A DNA stretch of 46,087 nt from Alphaproteobacteria bacterium (GCA_003331935.1 QOQE01000015.1:1-46087); one strand, 5' to 3'; counted from the stretch's first letter, positions 8,649-17,665 are shown. The notes: generated by a model from the letters alone, not told the origin. Made by a program: numbers and translations.

Positions 8649-8666
8649 ACAAATGTTTAAATTTGT
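8649..8666. promoter_or_regulatory. Inverted repeat in the moxR-dksA divergent region
   Basis: ACAAAT at 8649-8654 is mirrored by ATTTGT at 8661-8666 around a GTTTAA centre. It lies about 47 bp upstream of moxR and 51 bp upstream of dksA, where a regulator of either promoter would bind. AT-rich palindromes arise by chance in such DNA, so support is modest. No convincing -35/-10 pair was found nearby. Confidence 0.25.
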
Positions 8667-8716
8667 ATTATCGAATATATATGTTGAATTTCTAATCTAT
8701 CTTATTTGGGGGAATT

Positions 8717-9154
8717 ATGGGTTTAGATTTTATAAAGTCAAAAGAATTTTTGAATGAAAGTTACAGGCCTTCTGAAGATGAGCCTTTTATGAATGAAAGT
8801 CAGATAGAATATTTCAGGAACAAACTCCTTGACTGGAAAAAGTCGATTTTATCTGAGAGCAAAGACACAATAAAGGGAATGAAAGAAGAGACCAGAAATA
8901 TTCCAGACGTTGCCGATAGAGCTTCCGAGGAAACTGACCGTGCGCTGGAGCTAAGGACCAGAGATAGACAGAGGAAGCTTATCTCTAAAATCGACTCTGC
9001 ACTAAGAAGAATAGATGACGGATCTTATGGCTATTGTGAGGAAACTGGTGAACCGATATCTTTAAAAAGATTAGATGCCCGTCCTATAGCAACACTAAGT
9101 GTTGAAGCTCAAGAACGTCACGAAAGGCGCGAAAGAGACCATAGGGACGATTAG
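8717..9154 (+). CDS. dksA: RNA polymerase-binding transcription factor DksA
   Basis: The 145-aa protein has the coiled-coil body of DksA. The tip motif DVADRA (residues 64-69) supplies the conserved acidic residues that act in the RNA polymerase secondary channel. The globular end reads YGYCEETGEPI...RPIATLS with a single cysteine (Cys107) in place of the four-cysteine zinc finger. This is usual for alphaproteobacterial DksA and implies a zinc-free fold. DksA works with ppGpp to reset transcription of rRNA and amino acid genes. The start follows a strong GGGGGA. An FAD monooxygenase follows directly, an arrangement I recall from Rhodobacterales. Confidence 0.92.
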   Translation: MGLDFIKSKEFLNESYRPSEDEPFMNESQIEYFRNKLLDWKKSILSESKDTIKGMKEETRNIPDVADRASEETDRALELRTRDRQRKLISKIDSALRRIDDGSYGYCEETGEPISLKRLDARPIATLSVEAQERHERRERDHRDD

Positions 9155-9155
9155 A

Positions 9156-10364
9156 CTGAAGAAAGATTTTAGGCGCAATAAATTACTGAATTTAAAAGTA
9201 GCGATAATCGGAGCAGGCATATCGGGTTTAAGTGCTGCATTGCTTTTAAAAAAATTAAAGTGCGACGTCACCGTATTTGAAAAAAATAAATATTTAAGAA
9301 GTGAGGGCGCGGGTATACAAATTACCTCGAATGGCTCATTTGTGTTAAAAAAGCTGGGTTTGGACAAGCCGGTAATTAGAGCGGGAATTAAACCCAATAA
9401 CCTTTGCTTATTTGATGAGGATGATTTTAAATGTATTGGTAGTTTAGAAATACTAGAGCGACTTAAGGGTCGCTATGGTAGGTCATTTATTACGCTTAAC
9501 AGATCGCTTCTAGTAAAAATACTATTTGAAAAAGTAAAACAAGAAAAAATACAGGTTAAATTTGGTTCAAGAGCACTCCCTTTAGTTGGAGAAGATGGAA
9601 ATAATATTTCTATATCATACAATGGAAAGAAAATTAACAAAGACCTCATAGTTGTCGCAGATGGAGTAGGCTCCTCATGGAAAAAGACTATTTTTAGAGA
9701 AATCAAAAATAGGAGTATTTCACAATGTGCTTACAGATTTGTATTAAATAACACGAAATTACCAGCCATTTTTTCAGACAATAATATTAATCTTTTTTTT
9801 GGCAAAGGTAGGCATTTTGTAACATACCCAACTGGAAATAATGGAATGATTAATTTTGTTTTTTGTAAAAGAGAAAGTGGGAAAATGATTAATGATTGGA
9901 AGGAAAAGGTATCAAAGCAACAATTTCTGAATGATTTTGAAATAGATGAGTCACTTCAAATCTGCCTCCCTGGTATAAAAAATATTTATAGATGGCCTGT
10001 AATTGAGAGTGAAATACCTATCACGCTGCAGAAAAAAAATGTGGTTATGGTGGGCGATGCTGCGCATGCGATGCTACCTTATATGGCGCAAGGTGCCAAT
10101 AAGGCTTTAGAAGATAGTTGGGAATTATCGAAATGTATAAAGGAGTTTCCTTTAGATTTAAGCAAAGGATTAAGTAGATACTCAAAAAAGAGAATAAGGC
10201 GAATTCGCCAATTGGATAAAATTTCAAATTTTAACGAAAAGGCATATCACTTGGAACAGAAGATATTAAGAAGGACCTTCTTTGTTTTTTTAAGACTCAT
10301 AACCGTATTCTCGCCAAATTTTTTTTTCAAAAGGCTTGATTGGATCTATAAGCATGAAGGTTGA
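9156..10364 (+). CDS. FAD-dependent monooxygenase (UbiH/salicylate hydroxylase type)
   Basis: The frame encodes an FAD aromatic hydroxylase-type protein. Its motifs are GAGISG in the N-terminal nucleotide fold, the DG motif in VVADGVGS, and GDAAHAMLPYMAQGANKALED, which contacts the flavin. The substrate is unknown. The start is a problem: family homology begins at LKVAIIGAG (about 9192), yet no ATG, GTG or TTG lies in frame between the dksA stop and that point. CTG at 9156 has AGGGA 8 nt upstream and is used here; CTG at 9186 is an alternative. The nearest canonical starts are GTG 9099 and TTG 9102, inside dksA. The 3' end abuts convergent xthA with 1 nt between. Confidence 0.8.
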   Translation: MKKDFRRNKLLNLKVAIIGAGISGLSAALLLKKLKCDVTVFEKNKYLRSEGAGIQITSNGSFVLKKLGLDKPVIRAGIKPNNLCLFDEDDFKCIGSLEILERLKGRYGRSFITLNRSLLVKILFEKVKQEKIQVKFGSRALPLVGEDGNNISISYNGKKINKDLIVVADGVGSSWKKTIFREIKNRSISQCAYRFVLNNTKLPAIFSDNNINLFFGKGRHFVTYPTGNNGMINFVFCKRESGKMINDWKEKVSKQQFLNDFEIDESLQICLPGIKNIYRWPVIESEIPITLQKKNVVMVGDAAHAMLPYMAQGANKALEDSWELSKCIKEFPLDLSKGLSRYSKKRIRRIRQLDKISNFNEKAYHLEQKILRRTFFVFLRLITVFSPNFFFKRLDWIYKHEG

Positions 10365-10365
10365 T

Positions 10366-11139
10366 TTATTTTTCATTTAGTGAAACCCAAACAGGAACGT
10401 GGTCCGAGGGGTTCGCTTGGCCTCTCAAAGTAGAATCTATCCAACTATCTTCCAATCTATCGGCAGCGTTTGGATTTAAAAGGATGTGGTCAATTCTAAC
10501 CCCATTATTTTCTTCCCAAGCACGATCTCTGTAATCCCATTGAGTAAATATTGAATTAGACCCATCCAGTATTCTAATCGCATCTAAGTATCCCAAATGT
10601 AAAAGGCAATGGAACTTTGCCCTTACTTGAGAATCAAATAATGCATCTTGCATCCACTGTGTAGGGTTCTTGCAGTCATTATATTGAGGAATTACATTAA
10701 AATCTCCTAGGATAATAATTTCTTCTTCGGATGCCAGTGCTTTATGACAATAATCATTTAGCCTATCCATCCATTCCAACTTATACAAAAATTTTTCTGT
10801 ACCTTTTGGGTTTCCATTTGGTAAGTAAATACATATAAATCTCTTTTTTCTGTAATAAACTTCTATAAAGCGTGCTTGTTGATCGTCGCAATTACCAGGT
10901 AAAATCTTACTTGATAATGTAGCTTCCCCTTTTGTTAAGATTGCAACGCCGTTAAACGATTTTTGTCCATTTAGGTAACAATTATAGCCAAGTGTTTCGA
11001 AGGTAGATCTAGGAAAATCTGCATCCTGAATTTTTATTTCTTGAAGTGCAACTACATTGGGGCAAGTACTTTTAAGCCACTCGAGTAGGGTGTCCATTCT
11101 CGCTCGTACACCGTTAACGTTAAAGGTGACAATTTTCAT
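10366..11139 (-). CDS. xthA: Exodeoxyribonuclease III
   Basis: The 257-aa protein belongs to the endonuclease/exonuclease/phosphatase superfamily and is full length for XthA. Visible motifs are FNVNGVRAR at the N-terminus, LQEIK with the metal-binding Glu34, LGDFNV in the middle, and SDHVPVWV with the catalytic Asp-His pair at the C-terminus. The enzyme cuts abasic sites and trims 3' blocked ends in base excision repair. It lies 8 nt downstream of erpA in a two-gene minus-strand unit. Confidence 0.93.
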   Translation of the reverse strand: MKIVTFNVNGVRARMDTLLEWLKSTCPNVVALQEIKIQDADFPRSTFETLGYNCYLNGQKSFNGVAILTKGEATLSSKILPGNCDDQQARFIEVYYRKKRFICIYLPNGNPKGTEKFLYKLEWMDRLNDYCHKALASEEEIIILGDFNVIPQYNDCKNPTQWMQDALFDSQVRAKFHCLLHLGYLDAIRILDGSNSIFTQWDYRDRAWEENNGVRIDHILLNPNAADRLEDSWIDSTLRGQANPSDHVPVWVSLNEK

Positions 11140-11147
11140 ATGCTTAT

Positions 11148-11486
11148 TTATTCAAATGAAGGTGAGAAAGAAAAGCTTGTGCCACATCCACACGATGAAG
11201 TAGCGTTTGGATTGCTGATTTTGAAACTTGAGCCTATCAGCTCTTCACTGTAATCAATTTTGGCACCACCTAAAAACTGTAAAGATGCTTTATCTATTAT
11301 AACCCTACAATTGCTTTTCGCGAAGACATGATCGTCTTTGTTAATTTTGTCCACAACACTAAAGACGTACTGAAAACCTGAGCATCCGCCTCCTTTCACG
11401 GCAATCCTCAAGATCTTGCTTTCACAAGATTCCTCTATCTTCTCAAATGCTCGGTCTGTTACCGTTGGAGGTATTTTTAGATCCAT
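11148..11486 (-). CDS. erpA: Iron-sulfur cluster insertion protein ErpA
   Basis: This is a 112-aa A-type carrier protein with the three cluster-binding cysteines in the family pattern: Cys35 in GGGCSGF and Cys99/Cys101 in SCGCG. A-type carriers receive Fe-S clusters from the scaffold and pass them to apoenzymes. ErpA is preferred over IscA because no isc or suf genes are adjacent and because erpA next to xthA and dgt is an alphaproteobacterial arrangement. It is divergent from dgt across 75 bp. Confidence 0.88.
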   Translation of the reverse strand: MDLKIPPTVTDRAFEKIEESCESKILRIAVKGGGCSGFQYVFSVVDKINKDDHVFAKSNCRVIIDKASLQFLGGAKIDYSEELIGSSFKISNPNATSSCGCGTSFSFSPSFE

Positions 11487-11501
11487 TTTTCTTTCTTTAC
11501 A

Positions 11502-11518
11502 TACGGGACTATACCGTA
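11502..11518. promoter_or_regulatory. Short inverted repeat between erpA and dgt
   Basis: TACGG (11502-11506) and CCGTA (11514-11518) form a perfect 5-bp dyad with a 7-nt centre, 15 bp upstream of the erpA ATG and 43 bp upstream of dgt. Iron-sulfur regulators often bind at erpA promoters. The sequence does not match an IscR site closely enough to name one. Confidence 0.22.
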
Positions 11519-11561
11519 ATATATACTTGGATAGTTAATTAGGCAAGCTGCGAGCATTTTT

Positions 11562-12713
11562 TTGAATATAGCTTCTGATCCCAATAAATCGTTAGGAAGA
11601 GTGTATCAAGAAGATCCTTGTTCCATTAGGTCTATTTTTCAAAGAGACAGAGATAGGATTATCCATTCCAAAGCTTTTAGAAAGCTGCAAAATAAATCTC
11701 AGGTTTTCTTCTCTACTACCAACGATATTTTTAGAACGCGACTCACACATACGATCGAAGTAAGTCAAATAGCAAGGACAATTGCAAACCATCTTAGTTT
11801 AAACATTGATCTTTGTGAGACTATCGCTCTCGCTCATGACTTAGGTCATCCGCCTTTTGGTCATTCCGGTGAAGAAAGCTTGAATAGTTTAATGGACGAA
11901 GTGGGAGGGTTTGATCATAATTTACAAACGCTTAAAGTTGTAACTATATTAGAGCGGCAATATGCACAGTTTAGTGGACTTAACTTATGTTTTGAATCCT
12001 TAGATGGAATAGTTAAACACAATGGGCCAATTGGTGATAACAATAAAATGATAACGGTTTTTTGGAATGAAAATATATCTTTGGGAGGGGATAGGGGCAT
12101 AGATCTAAAGCTGCTGCCATCTTTAGAGGCTCAAGTCGCATCGTTATCCGATGATATTGCTTACTGTGCACATGATATTAGCGACGGGCATGAAGCAGGA
12201 ATTCTATCTTTAATGAGCTTGCAGAGGGCCCCTTTTTTTCAAGAGTTTTTATGTTTAAAGCAATCTTTTGAGGTTCCAGTATCACTTTCAGTCGCTCAGG
12301 GATGCAGGGATTTAATTAAATATTTAGTGAACGACTTAATTGAACATTCCCGTGACAATATAAGAAATCTTTACAAAAATCCTGCTCGCATGAGTACGGC
12401 AAACCTTATTGATTTTTCCCCCGATACCACTAAAAAAGTGCTGGAATTAAAAAAATATCTCTTTAAAAATCTGTACAGGAGTATGGAGATAAATTTCATG
12501 AGAAGAGAAGCAGAGGGGGTATTGAAAGTCTTATTCGACCACTTTTTCAATAGCTTGGACGATATTCCAAAACTCCTTTCGGAGAACAGTTATTATTCAA
12601 GGTTTAAAAGTTCGAGACATAGAAATTTAAACCTAGTTGGGGATTTCATTGCAAGCATGACCGATAAAGAGGCGCTAGAAATTTTTGATACGATAAGAAC
12701 GAAAATTCGATGA
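11562..12713 (+). CDS. dgt: dGTP triphosphohydrolase-like protein (Dgt)
   Basis: The 383-aa protein is an HD-domain dNTPase. The metal ligands are seen as TRLTHTIEVSQIA (His63) and AHDLGHPPFGHSGE (His92-Asp93), with a later aspartate in DDIAYCAHDISDG. The N-terminal RDRDRIIHSKAFRKL is a family hallmark. Dgt-like enzymes hydrolyse dNTPs to deoxynucleosides and triphosphate, which limits dNTP pools. The start is TTG at 11562 with no strong ribosome binding site. argS follows by 22 nt. Confidence 0.9.
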   Translation: MNIASDPNKSLGRVYQEDPCSIRSIFQRDRDRIIHSKAFRKLQNKSQVFFSTTNDIFRTRLTHTIEVSQIARTIANHLSLNIDLCETIALAHDLGHPPFGHSGEESLNSLMDEVGGFDHNLQTLKVVTILERQYAQFSGLNLCFESLDGIVKHNGPIGDNNKMITVFWNENISLGGDRGIDLKLLPSLEAQVASLSDDIAYCAHDISDGHEAGILSLMSLQRAPFFQEFLCLKQSFEVPVSLSVAQGCRDLIKYLVNDLIEHSRDNIRNLYKNPARMSTANLIDFSPDTTKKVLELKKYLFKNLYRSMEINFMRREAEGVLKVLFDHFFNSLDDIPKLLSENSYYSRFKSSRHRNLNLVGDFIASMTDKEALEIFDTIRTKIR

Positions 12714-12735
12714 AACAGATCCAGGGGAGTGAAAA

Positions 12736-14481
12736 TTGGATATTGTCAATATTTTAAGAGATAAAATCCTTAATGCCGTGAATGAGTATGCTGAGAAAAA
12801 AAACCTTAAGCAATCCATTAACACCGATATCGTCGTCGTTGAGCGGCCAAAAAAACAACAGCAGGGAGATTACTCCACAAATGTGGCTATGGTGCTAGCA
12901 AAGGCGCTCTCTTCTAAGCCTAGGGAAATTGGGGAACTTATTAGGTCTAGGTTAAGAGAAGAAGAAATTGTAGAATCGGTATCACTTGATGGTCCAGGTT
13001 TTTTGAATATCACTATTAATCTTGAATTTTGGAATTTGCTTATTTCAGAGATAATGTCTAATAAAAATCTCTATGGGAAGTTTGATTTTGGTCAAGGAAG
13101 AAAAGCAAATTTAGAATTTGTGTCCGCTAATCCAACGGGCCCACTTCATCTAGGGCATGTAAGGGGGGCAGTATTTGGGGATGCTCTTTCCAGATTATTG
13201 GAGTTTGTCGGTTATCGAGTCACTAAGGAATATTATGTCAATGATGGCGGCGCACAAATTAATGTTTTAGTGCGTACTGTTTATTATAGATACCTTCAAA
13301 AGTTGGGAGAAGATATAGATCTTCCCGACGGCGCATATCCAGGAGACTATCTGTTACCATTAGCTGAGAATCTTATCGATAAGTTTGGAAAGAAACTTAA
13401 GGATATTGAAGAGTTTGAAAGAGATAAAATTATTCGTGAATTGTCTGTGGAATATATGATGAAAGTGATCAAGTCAGATCTAAAATCTTTGAACATTGGG
13501 ATGGATAATTTTTTCTCTGAGCAAAAAATGATTAATTCCAACGTTATAGAGAATTCTATAAACAATTTAAAAGATAAGGGACTGATTTATACAGGAACAA
13601 TCGAAGCCCCAAAAGGTAAGACTTACACTAATTGGCAGGCGCGAGAACAATTGTTATTTAAATCAACTGAATTTGGTGATGATATCGATCGACCAATCAA
13701 AAAATCAGACGGGTCATGGACCTATTTTGCTCCAGACATGGCATACCATGCAGATAAACTCAAAAGGGGCTTCGACGTGGTTATAGATATTCTCGGGGCA
13801 GATCATAGTGGATATGTAAGCCGATTAGAGGCTGTTATTAAAGCGTTTGCTGAAAAGAAAGTTGAATTTGAAGTCAAACTGGTGCAACTAGTTAAACTTA
13901 TTAAAAATAAAAAAGTTCTTAAGATGTCAAAAAGAGCAGGGGACTATGTACTTATTCAAGATTTATTAGAGGAGGTTAGTCCTGACGTTATAAGATTTGT
14001 TATGTTGAGTAGAAACAACGATGTTCCATTAGATTTTGATATTGATCTAATGCTTTCCAAGTCAAAAGATAATCCGGTATTTTATGTCAATTATGCTCAT
14101 GCCAGGATTGTGTCGGTGTTAAAGCGAGCAGCAGAATTGAAAATGTGGCCAATAACTGGTGAAGAAGACTTACAGAAAAGAACAACCCCCTTCATAGAAA
14201 ACGAGCTTGCGTTGGTAAAAAAGCTATCAGAGTGGCCAAATGTAGTTAAACAATCTGCGAAGTTTCATGAACCTCATAGAATAGCTTTTTATTTAAATGA
14301 AGTTGCCTCCTCTTTTCATAGTCTATACCAGTCCTCAAATGCATATGGCCAATACAGGTTTATCGTTGAGGGTTCACCAGATTTGTGCACCACCCGTTTA
14401 GCTTTGGCAAGTTGTACTCAGATAGTTATAAAGAATGGGCTGTATCTTCTTGGTATTGTCCCATTGGATGAAATGTATTAA
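12736..14481 (+). CDS. argS: Arginyl-tRNA synthetase
   Basis: This is a 581-aa class I aminoacyl-tRNA synthetase. The HIGH motif appears as HLGH (residues 138-141) in NPTGPLHLGHVRGA, and the second signature as KMSKR (396-400). An N-terminal Add-1-like domain (about 1-90) and a C-terminal anticodon-binding DALR domain (about 450-581) complete the usual plan. It charges tRNA-Arg. The start is TTG at 12736, marked by AGGGGAG upstream. It sits between dgt and the SPOR gene, as in Rhodobacterales. Confidence 0.95.
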   Translation: MDIVNILRDKILNAVNEYAEKKNLKQSINTDIVVVERPKKQQQGDYSTNVAMVLAKALSSKPREIGELIRSRLREEEIVESVSLDGPGFLNITINLEFWNLLISEIMSNKNLYGKFDFGQGRKANLEFVSANPTGPLHLGHVRGAVFGDALSRLLEFVGYRVTKEYYVNDGGAQINVLVRTVYYRYLQKLGEDIDLPDGAYPGDYLLPLAENLIDKFGKKLKDIEEFERDKIIRELSVEYMMKVIKSDLKSLNIGMDNFFSEQKMINSNVIENSINNLKDKGLIYTGTIEAPKGKTYTNWQAREQLLFKSTEFGDDIDRPIKKSDGSWTYFAPDMAYHADKLKRGFDVVIDILGADHSGYVSRLEAVIKAFAEKKVEFEVKLVQLVKLIKNKKVLKMSKRAGDYVLIQDLLEEVSPDVIRFVMLSRNNDVPLDFDIDLMLSKSKDNPVFYVNYAHARIVSVLKRAAELKMWPITGEEDLQKRTTPFIENELALVKKLSEWPNVVKQSAKFHEPHRIAFYLNEVASSFHSLYQSSNAYGQYRFIVEGSPDLCTTRLALASCTQIVIKNGLYLLGIVPLDEMY

Positions 14482-14494
14482 CATCTAAGAAAAA

Positions 14495-15211
14495 ATGAGC
14501 AAACAGGCAGACGACATTACCACTTACAATGGAGATAAGAGAACCACATTAGATTATTTTTTAATAGTCGGTGGTTGGTTGGTTAGCTGTATATCATTGG
14601 TGACCATAGGGCTTATAGCGTATTGGGCAATTAAGATTCCAGAAAAAAGCGTAAATAATTTGCCGATCATAAACGCCTTAAAAGGAGATATAAGGATTGA
14701 GCCTGTGAACCCAGGTGGGAAATCATTTAATGACGAAAATTTATCAATTTACAAAAATCTTGATAATGCTCCGAGCATACCAGAAAAAAGTGACATCATT
14801 CTTAATAAAACCGATCAAAATTTTGTGAATCTTCGAGAAGAAATAAAAACTAATGAACTTAGTAAAAGTGATAAGAAGGACTTAAGTCTAGCCATTGAGG
14901 ATGCGCTTAACGAGGTAGTCAATAGCGCTCAAGAAACCGATCAATCAAAGATAGAAACTCCAGAAGACAGCCTAAAGCTTTACTTAGGATCTTTTGACTC
15001 GTTTTCAAAAGCTGACAAGTTTAAAAATGTTGTAAAAGACAGAAGCGATCCTATGCTCAAGCCAAACAACTTGAAAATTGTAGAGAATTTAGAAGGCGAT
15101 AAAAAATTTTTTACAGTTCAATTGATAAATATTGGCTCTAAAGAGGAGGGTGAGAAACTATGCTCAATGCTGTCCAGTAGACAGTTCTCTTGCTTGTTGT
15201 TTAATAAATAA
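14495..15211 (+). CDS. SPOR-domain membrane protein
   Basis: The 238-aa protein has a short cytoplasmic N-terminus, one TM helix at about residues 23-47, a low-complexity acidic/lysine-rich linker, and a C-terminal SPOR domain (about 160-238) beginning near LKLYLGSFDS. SPOR domains bind glycan strands stripped of stem peptides and target proteins to the septum, so a role in division or cell-wall turnover is likely. In related genomes the next gene is nagZ. Here scpA follows after only 18 nt. Confidence 0.8.
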   Translation: MSKQADDITTYNGDKRTTLDYFLIVGGWLVSCISLVTIGLIAYWAIKIPEKSVNNLPIINALKGDIRIEPVNPGGKSFNDENLSIYKNLDNAPSIPEKSDIILNKTDQNFVNLREEIKTNELSKSDKKDLSLAIEDALNEVVNSAQETDQSKIETPEDSLKLYLGSFDSFSKADKFKNVVKDRSDPMLKPNNLKIVENLEGDKKFFTVQLINIGSKEEGEKLCSMLSSRQFSCLLFNK

Positions 15212-15229
15212 GGTATTAATCAATCAGAA

Positions 15230-16006
15230 ATGAATGACTCAACAGAATATTATGAGGATACCAAACCTGAGCTACATGTGAGTTTAGATGGATTTGAAGG
15301 TCCACTAGACCTTTTGCTTACCCTTGCAAAGAGTCAGAAGGTCGATCTTAAAAAATTACAGCTAGGTATTCTTGCTGAGCAGTTTTTAAAATATCTGAGG
15401 GATCAGAGATTTAAATCGAAACTAGAATTCGTCGGAGACTATCTAGTTATGGCTTCCTGGCTTACCTTGTTGAAAAGTCAATTAATCATTCCAGAGGATG
15501 AGAATAAGGAAGAGAATGTGGATAAGATCAATGAACTATTGGCACTTAGGCTACAAAGGTTATCTTTAATAAGAGAAAAGGCTACTTGGCTATTTGATAG
15601 GCCTAAGCTTCTGCAAGATTTTTTTCCTAGCAGTATCGATAAAAATGAAAAAGTGATTAAAGAAGACTTATTGAAAGTTCAGATCTCTGATATCCTTAAG
15701 GCCTATATGGGGATTGTAGATAAGAAGAATTATGAAGTGTCATTAGCTTCAAAGGAGGAATATTTGTTTTTAGACAAAGCCATCAATTTCATCGAAGAGC
15801 AGGTGAAAGAGTCTACAGCAATATTAAGCTTTGCAAATTTAGTTAAGGCAATTCATGTTTCATCAGGAATTAATGCCAAGCGATGTGCAGCGTCCATTTT
15901 TTGTGGGTTACTTGAGTATACAAAATTGGGAAAAATTTCAATGAAGCAAGAAGGGGTATTCGCTAGTTTAGAGTTAGCTAAAGTCAGAAATGAAATTAAA
16001 GGTTAG
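15230..16006 (+). CDS. scpA: Segregation and condensation protein ScpA
   Basis: The 258-aa kleisin subunit begins with the conserved FEGPLDLLLTLAKSQKVDL. The C-terminal winged-helix region ends near RNEIKG. ScpA bridges the SMC dimer and binds ScpB to make the bacterial condensin that organises the origin region for segregation. Length and N-terminal motif are normal. scpB starts 11 nt downstream, so the two are co-translated. Confidence 0.93.
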   Translation: MNDSTEYYEDTKPELHVSLDGFEGPLDLLLTLAKSQKVDLKKLQLGILAEQFLKYLRDQRFKSKLEFVGDYLVMASWLTLLKSQLIIPEDENKEENVDKINELLALRLQRLSLIREKATWLFDRPKLLQDFFPSSIDKNEKVIKEDLLKVQISDILKAYMGIVDKKNYEVSLASKEEYLFLDKAINFIEEQVKESTAILSFANLVKAIHVSSGINAKRCAASIFCGLLEYTKLGKISMKQEGVFASLELAKVRNEIKG

Positions 16007-16017
16007 CGGAGTAGTCT

Positions 16018-16557
16018 TTGAATAGCCAAAATGCACAGAGAGTTATTGAAGCCTTGTTATTCACTTCGGCCGAGCCACTTTCTATAAACAGTTTGAAGAA
16101 AAAGTTGCCCGATGATGTTGATATTGAGGAAGTTATTGAAACTTTGCAAAAGCATTATGAACCAAGAGGAGTTAATTTAAAACGTGTAGGTGATGCGCTT
16201 GTTCTCCGAACTGCAAAAGATCTACGTCATCTTTTTATTAAAAAGGAAGTAACCAAGCGAAACTTATCTAGGGCCGCAAGAGAGACTCTAGCCATCATCG
16301 CATATCATCAACCAGTTACTAAATTAGAAATTGAAGAAATCAGAGGGGTAACTGTAGGGTCAGGCACTATTGATCTTTTGATGGAGCTGGATTGGATCAA
16401 GTTTGGTAGAAGAAAATCTACCCCAGGTCGTCCGATAACTTTTCAAATAACTGATCATTTTCTTGATTATTTTGACTTGAGTAGCGTAAAGGATTTGCCA
16501 GGAGTTAAGGAACTTAAAGATCTAGGGATATCTGTGAAAAAAATAAATCGAGTTTAG
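16018..16557 (+). CDS. scpB: Segregation and condensation protein ScpB
   Basis: The 179-aa protein is made of two winged-helix domains. RVIEALLFTSAEPLS opens the first, and the family signature AIIAYHQPVTKLEIEEIRGV lies in the second, followed by GRRKSTPGRP. It forms the accessory dimer of SMC-ScpAB. The start is TTG at 16018, downstream of GCGGAG. In Rhodobacterales tatABC often follows; here the convergent dcd gene ends 1 nt away. Confidence 0.93.
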   Translation: MNSQNAQRVIEALLFTSAEPLSINSLKKKLPDDVDIEEVIETLQKHYEPRGVNLKRVGDALVLRTAKDLRHLFIKKEVTKRNLSRAARETLAIIAYHQPVTKLEIEEIRGVTVGSGTIDLLMELDWIKFGRRKSTPGRPITFQITDHFLDYFDLSSVKDLPGVKELKDLGISVKKINRV

Positions 16558-16558
16558 G

Positions 16559-17665
16559 CTACTGCCAGTTTTCAAAGTGCTTAGATAATTTAAGAGTTTG
16601 TCCCTGGTAATTAGATCCAATTAGCTCTCCATATGTAGCATGTGGTCTTCTAGCAAGCGTTTCATATATTAGCTTACCAATAATCTGACTATCTTGGAGA
16701 ATAAAAGGAGTTTCATGACATCTAATTTCCAGCACGGCCTTTGATCGTTTGTCCTGTTTGCTACTGGTGAAACCGAAGCCCGGGTCAAAAAATCCAGCAT
16801 AATGTACCCTAAACTCACCCATCTTCACCTCATAAGGAACCATCTCTGCTGCAGTTGAAGGCGGTATGTTAACATACTCCCTACTTCTAAGAATATAGAA
16901 AGCTCCAGGTGATAACGTTATGCAACCCTTTTTTGAGAAAAGTCTTTCCCAAAAAGTTTCTACTTTATAAAAGTTCAGCTTCGTTAAATTTATTGCTGGA
17001 CAGTTTTCTCTTGCCTTGAAACCTATAGGCTTATTTCCTCTAGCTTTTAAGTCTACCGAGATTGTAATTCCGTTATCTATTTGCGTTAGATTATCCACAA
17101 TACTAAATTTAGCATTAAGCTTTTCAAGTTGTCGATCGGTCATAATTTGTTGCTCATTACGAAATCGGAGCTGGTTTAAAGCTAGTCCTTCCTTGATGGT
17201 TATTGAAAAAGATATTGGGGCGATTTCCACATAAATTCTACCTTTATAACCCTTCCTAACGTGGTCAAAACAGCTAGAGTTATCTGAGATTAATCTCGTT
17301 AATATGTCCAGTCTTCCGGTAGAACTTTTTGCATTAGCGACCGCAGAAGTGTCAGTAGGCAAACTTAATTCCTCTTGTATTTGTATGATATAAATTTTAC
17401 CTTTTCTCAACGTTTTGAAAGTGCCGAGGTCAATCTCTTTTGTTTTTAATTTTGATAGCTTTTGTCTAACAGAGGCTTTCTTCCCAGGTAAAAAAGAAGC
17501 CTCGACTTCCCAACATTTTTTGGATAAACGCAAATCCATGCTAGCAGGCTGTATCTGATTGTCTGTAAAGGGTTGCTCACACTTTATGAAAGACTGCTTA
17601 TATAAATCTGTTATTTGCTCTGCACAAAGTGCGCCTTTTTTTTTGAACAGCATCGGTTTACTCAT
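16559..17665 (-). CDS. dcd: 2'-deoxycytidine 5'-triphosphate deaminase (long alphaproteobacterial type)
   Basis: The 368-aa protein is the double-length DCD form known in alphaproteobacteria, about twice the size of E. coli Dcd. It contains two dUTPase-like jelly-roll halves. IQPASMDLRLS and AVANAKSSTGRLDI carry the nucleotide-binding residues of the first half, and HYAGFFDPGFG with the EIRCHETPF stretch marks the second. It deaminates dCTP to dUTP, feeding dTTP synthesis. The start ATG is only 4 nt after the CCA end of tRNA-Pro, so no Shine-Dalgarno can lie between them. The gene ends 1 nt from convergent scpB. Confidence 0.88.
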   Translation of the reverse strand: MSKPMLFKKKGALCAEQITDLYKQSFIKCEQPFTDNQIQPASMDLRLSKKCWEVEASFLPGKKASVRQKLSKLKTKEIDLGTFKTLRKGKIYIIQIQEELSLPTDTSAVANAKSSTGRLDILTRLISDNSSCFDHVRKGYKGRIYVEIAPISFSITIKEGLALNQLRFRNEQQIMTDRQLEKLNAKFSIVDNLTQIDNGITISVDLKARGNKPIGFKARENCPAINLTKLNFYKVETFWERLFSKKGCITLSPGAFYILRSREYVNIPPSTAAEMVPYEVKMGEFRVHYAGFFDPGFGFTSSKQDKRSKAVLEIRCHETPFILQDSQIIGKLIYETLARRPHATYGELIGSNYQGQTLKLSKHFENWQ

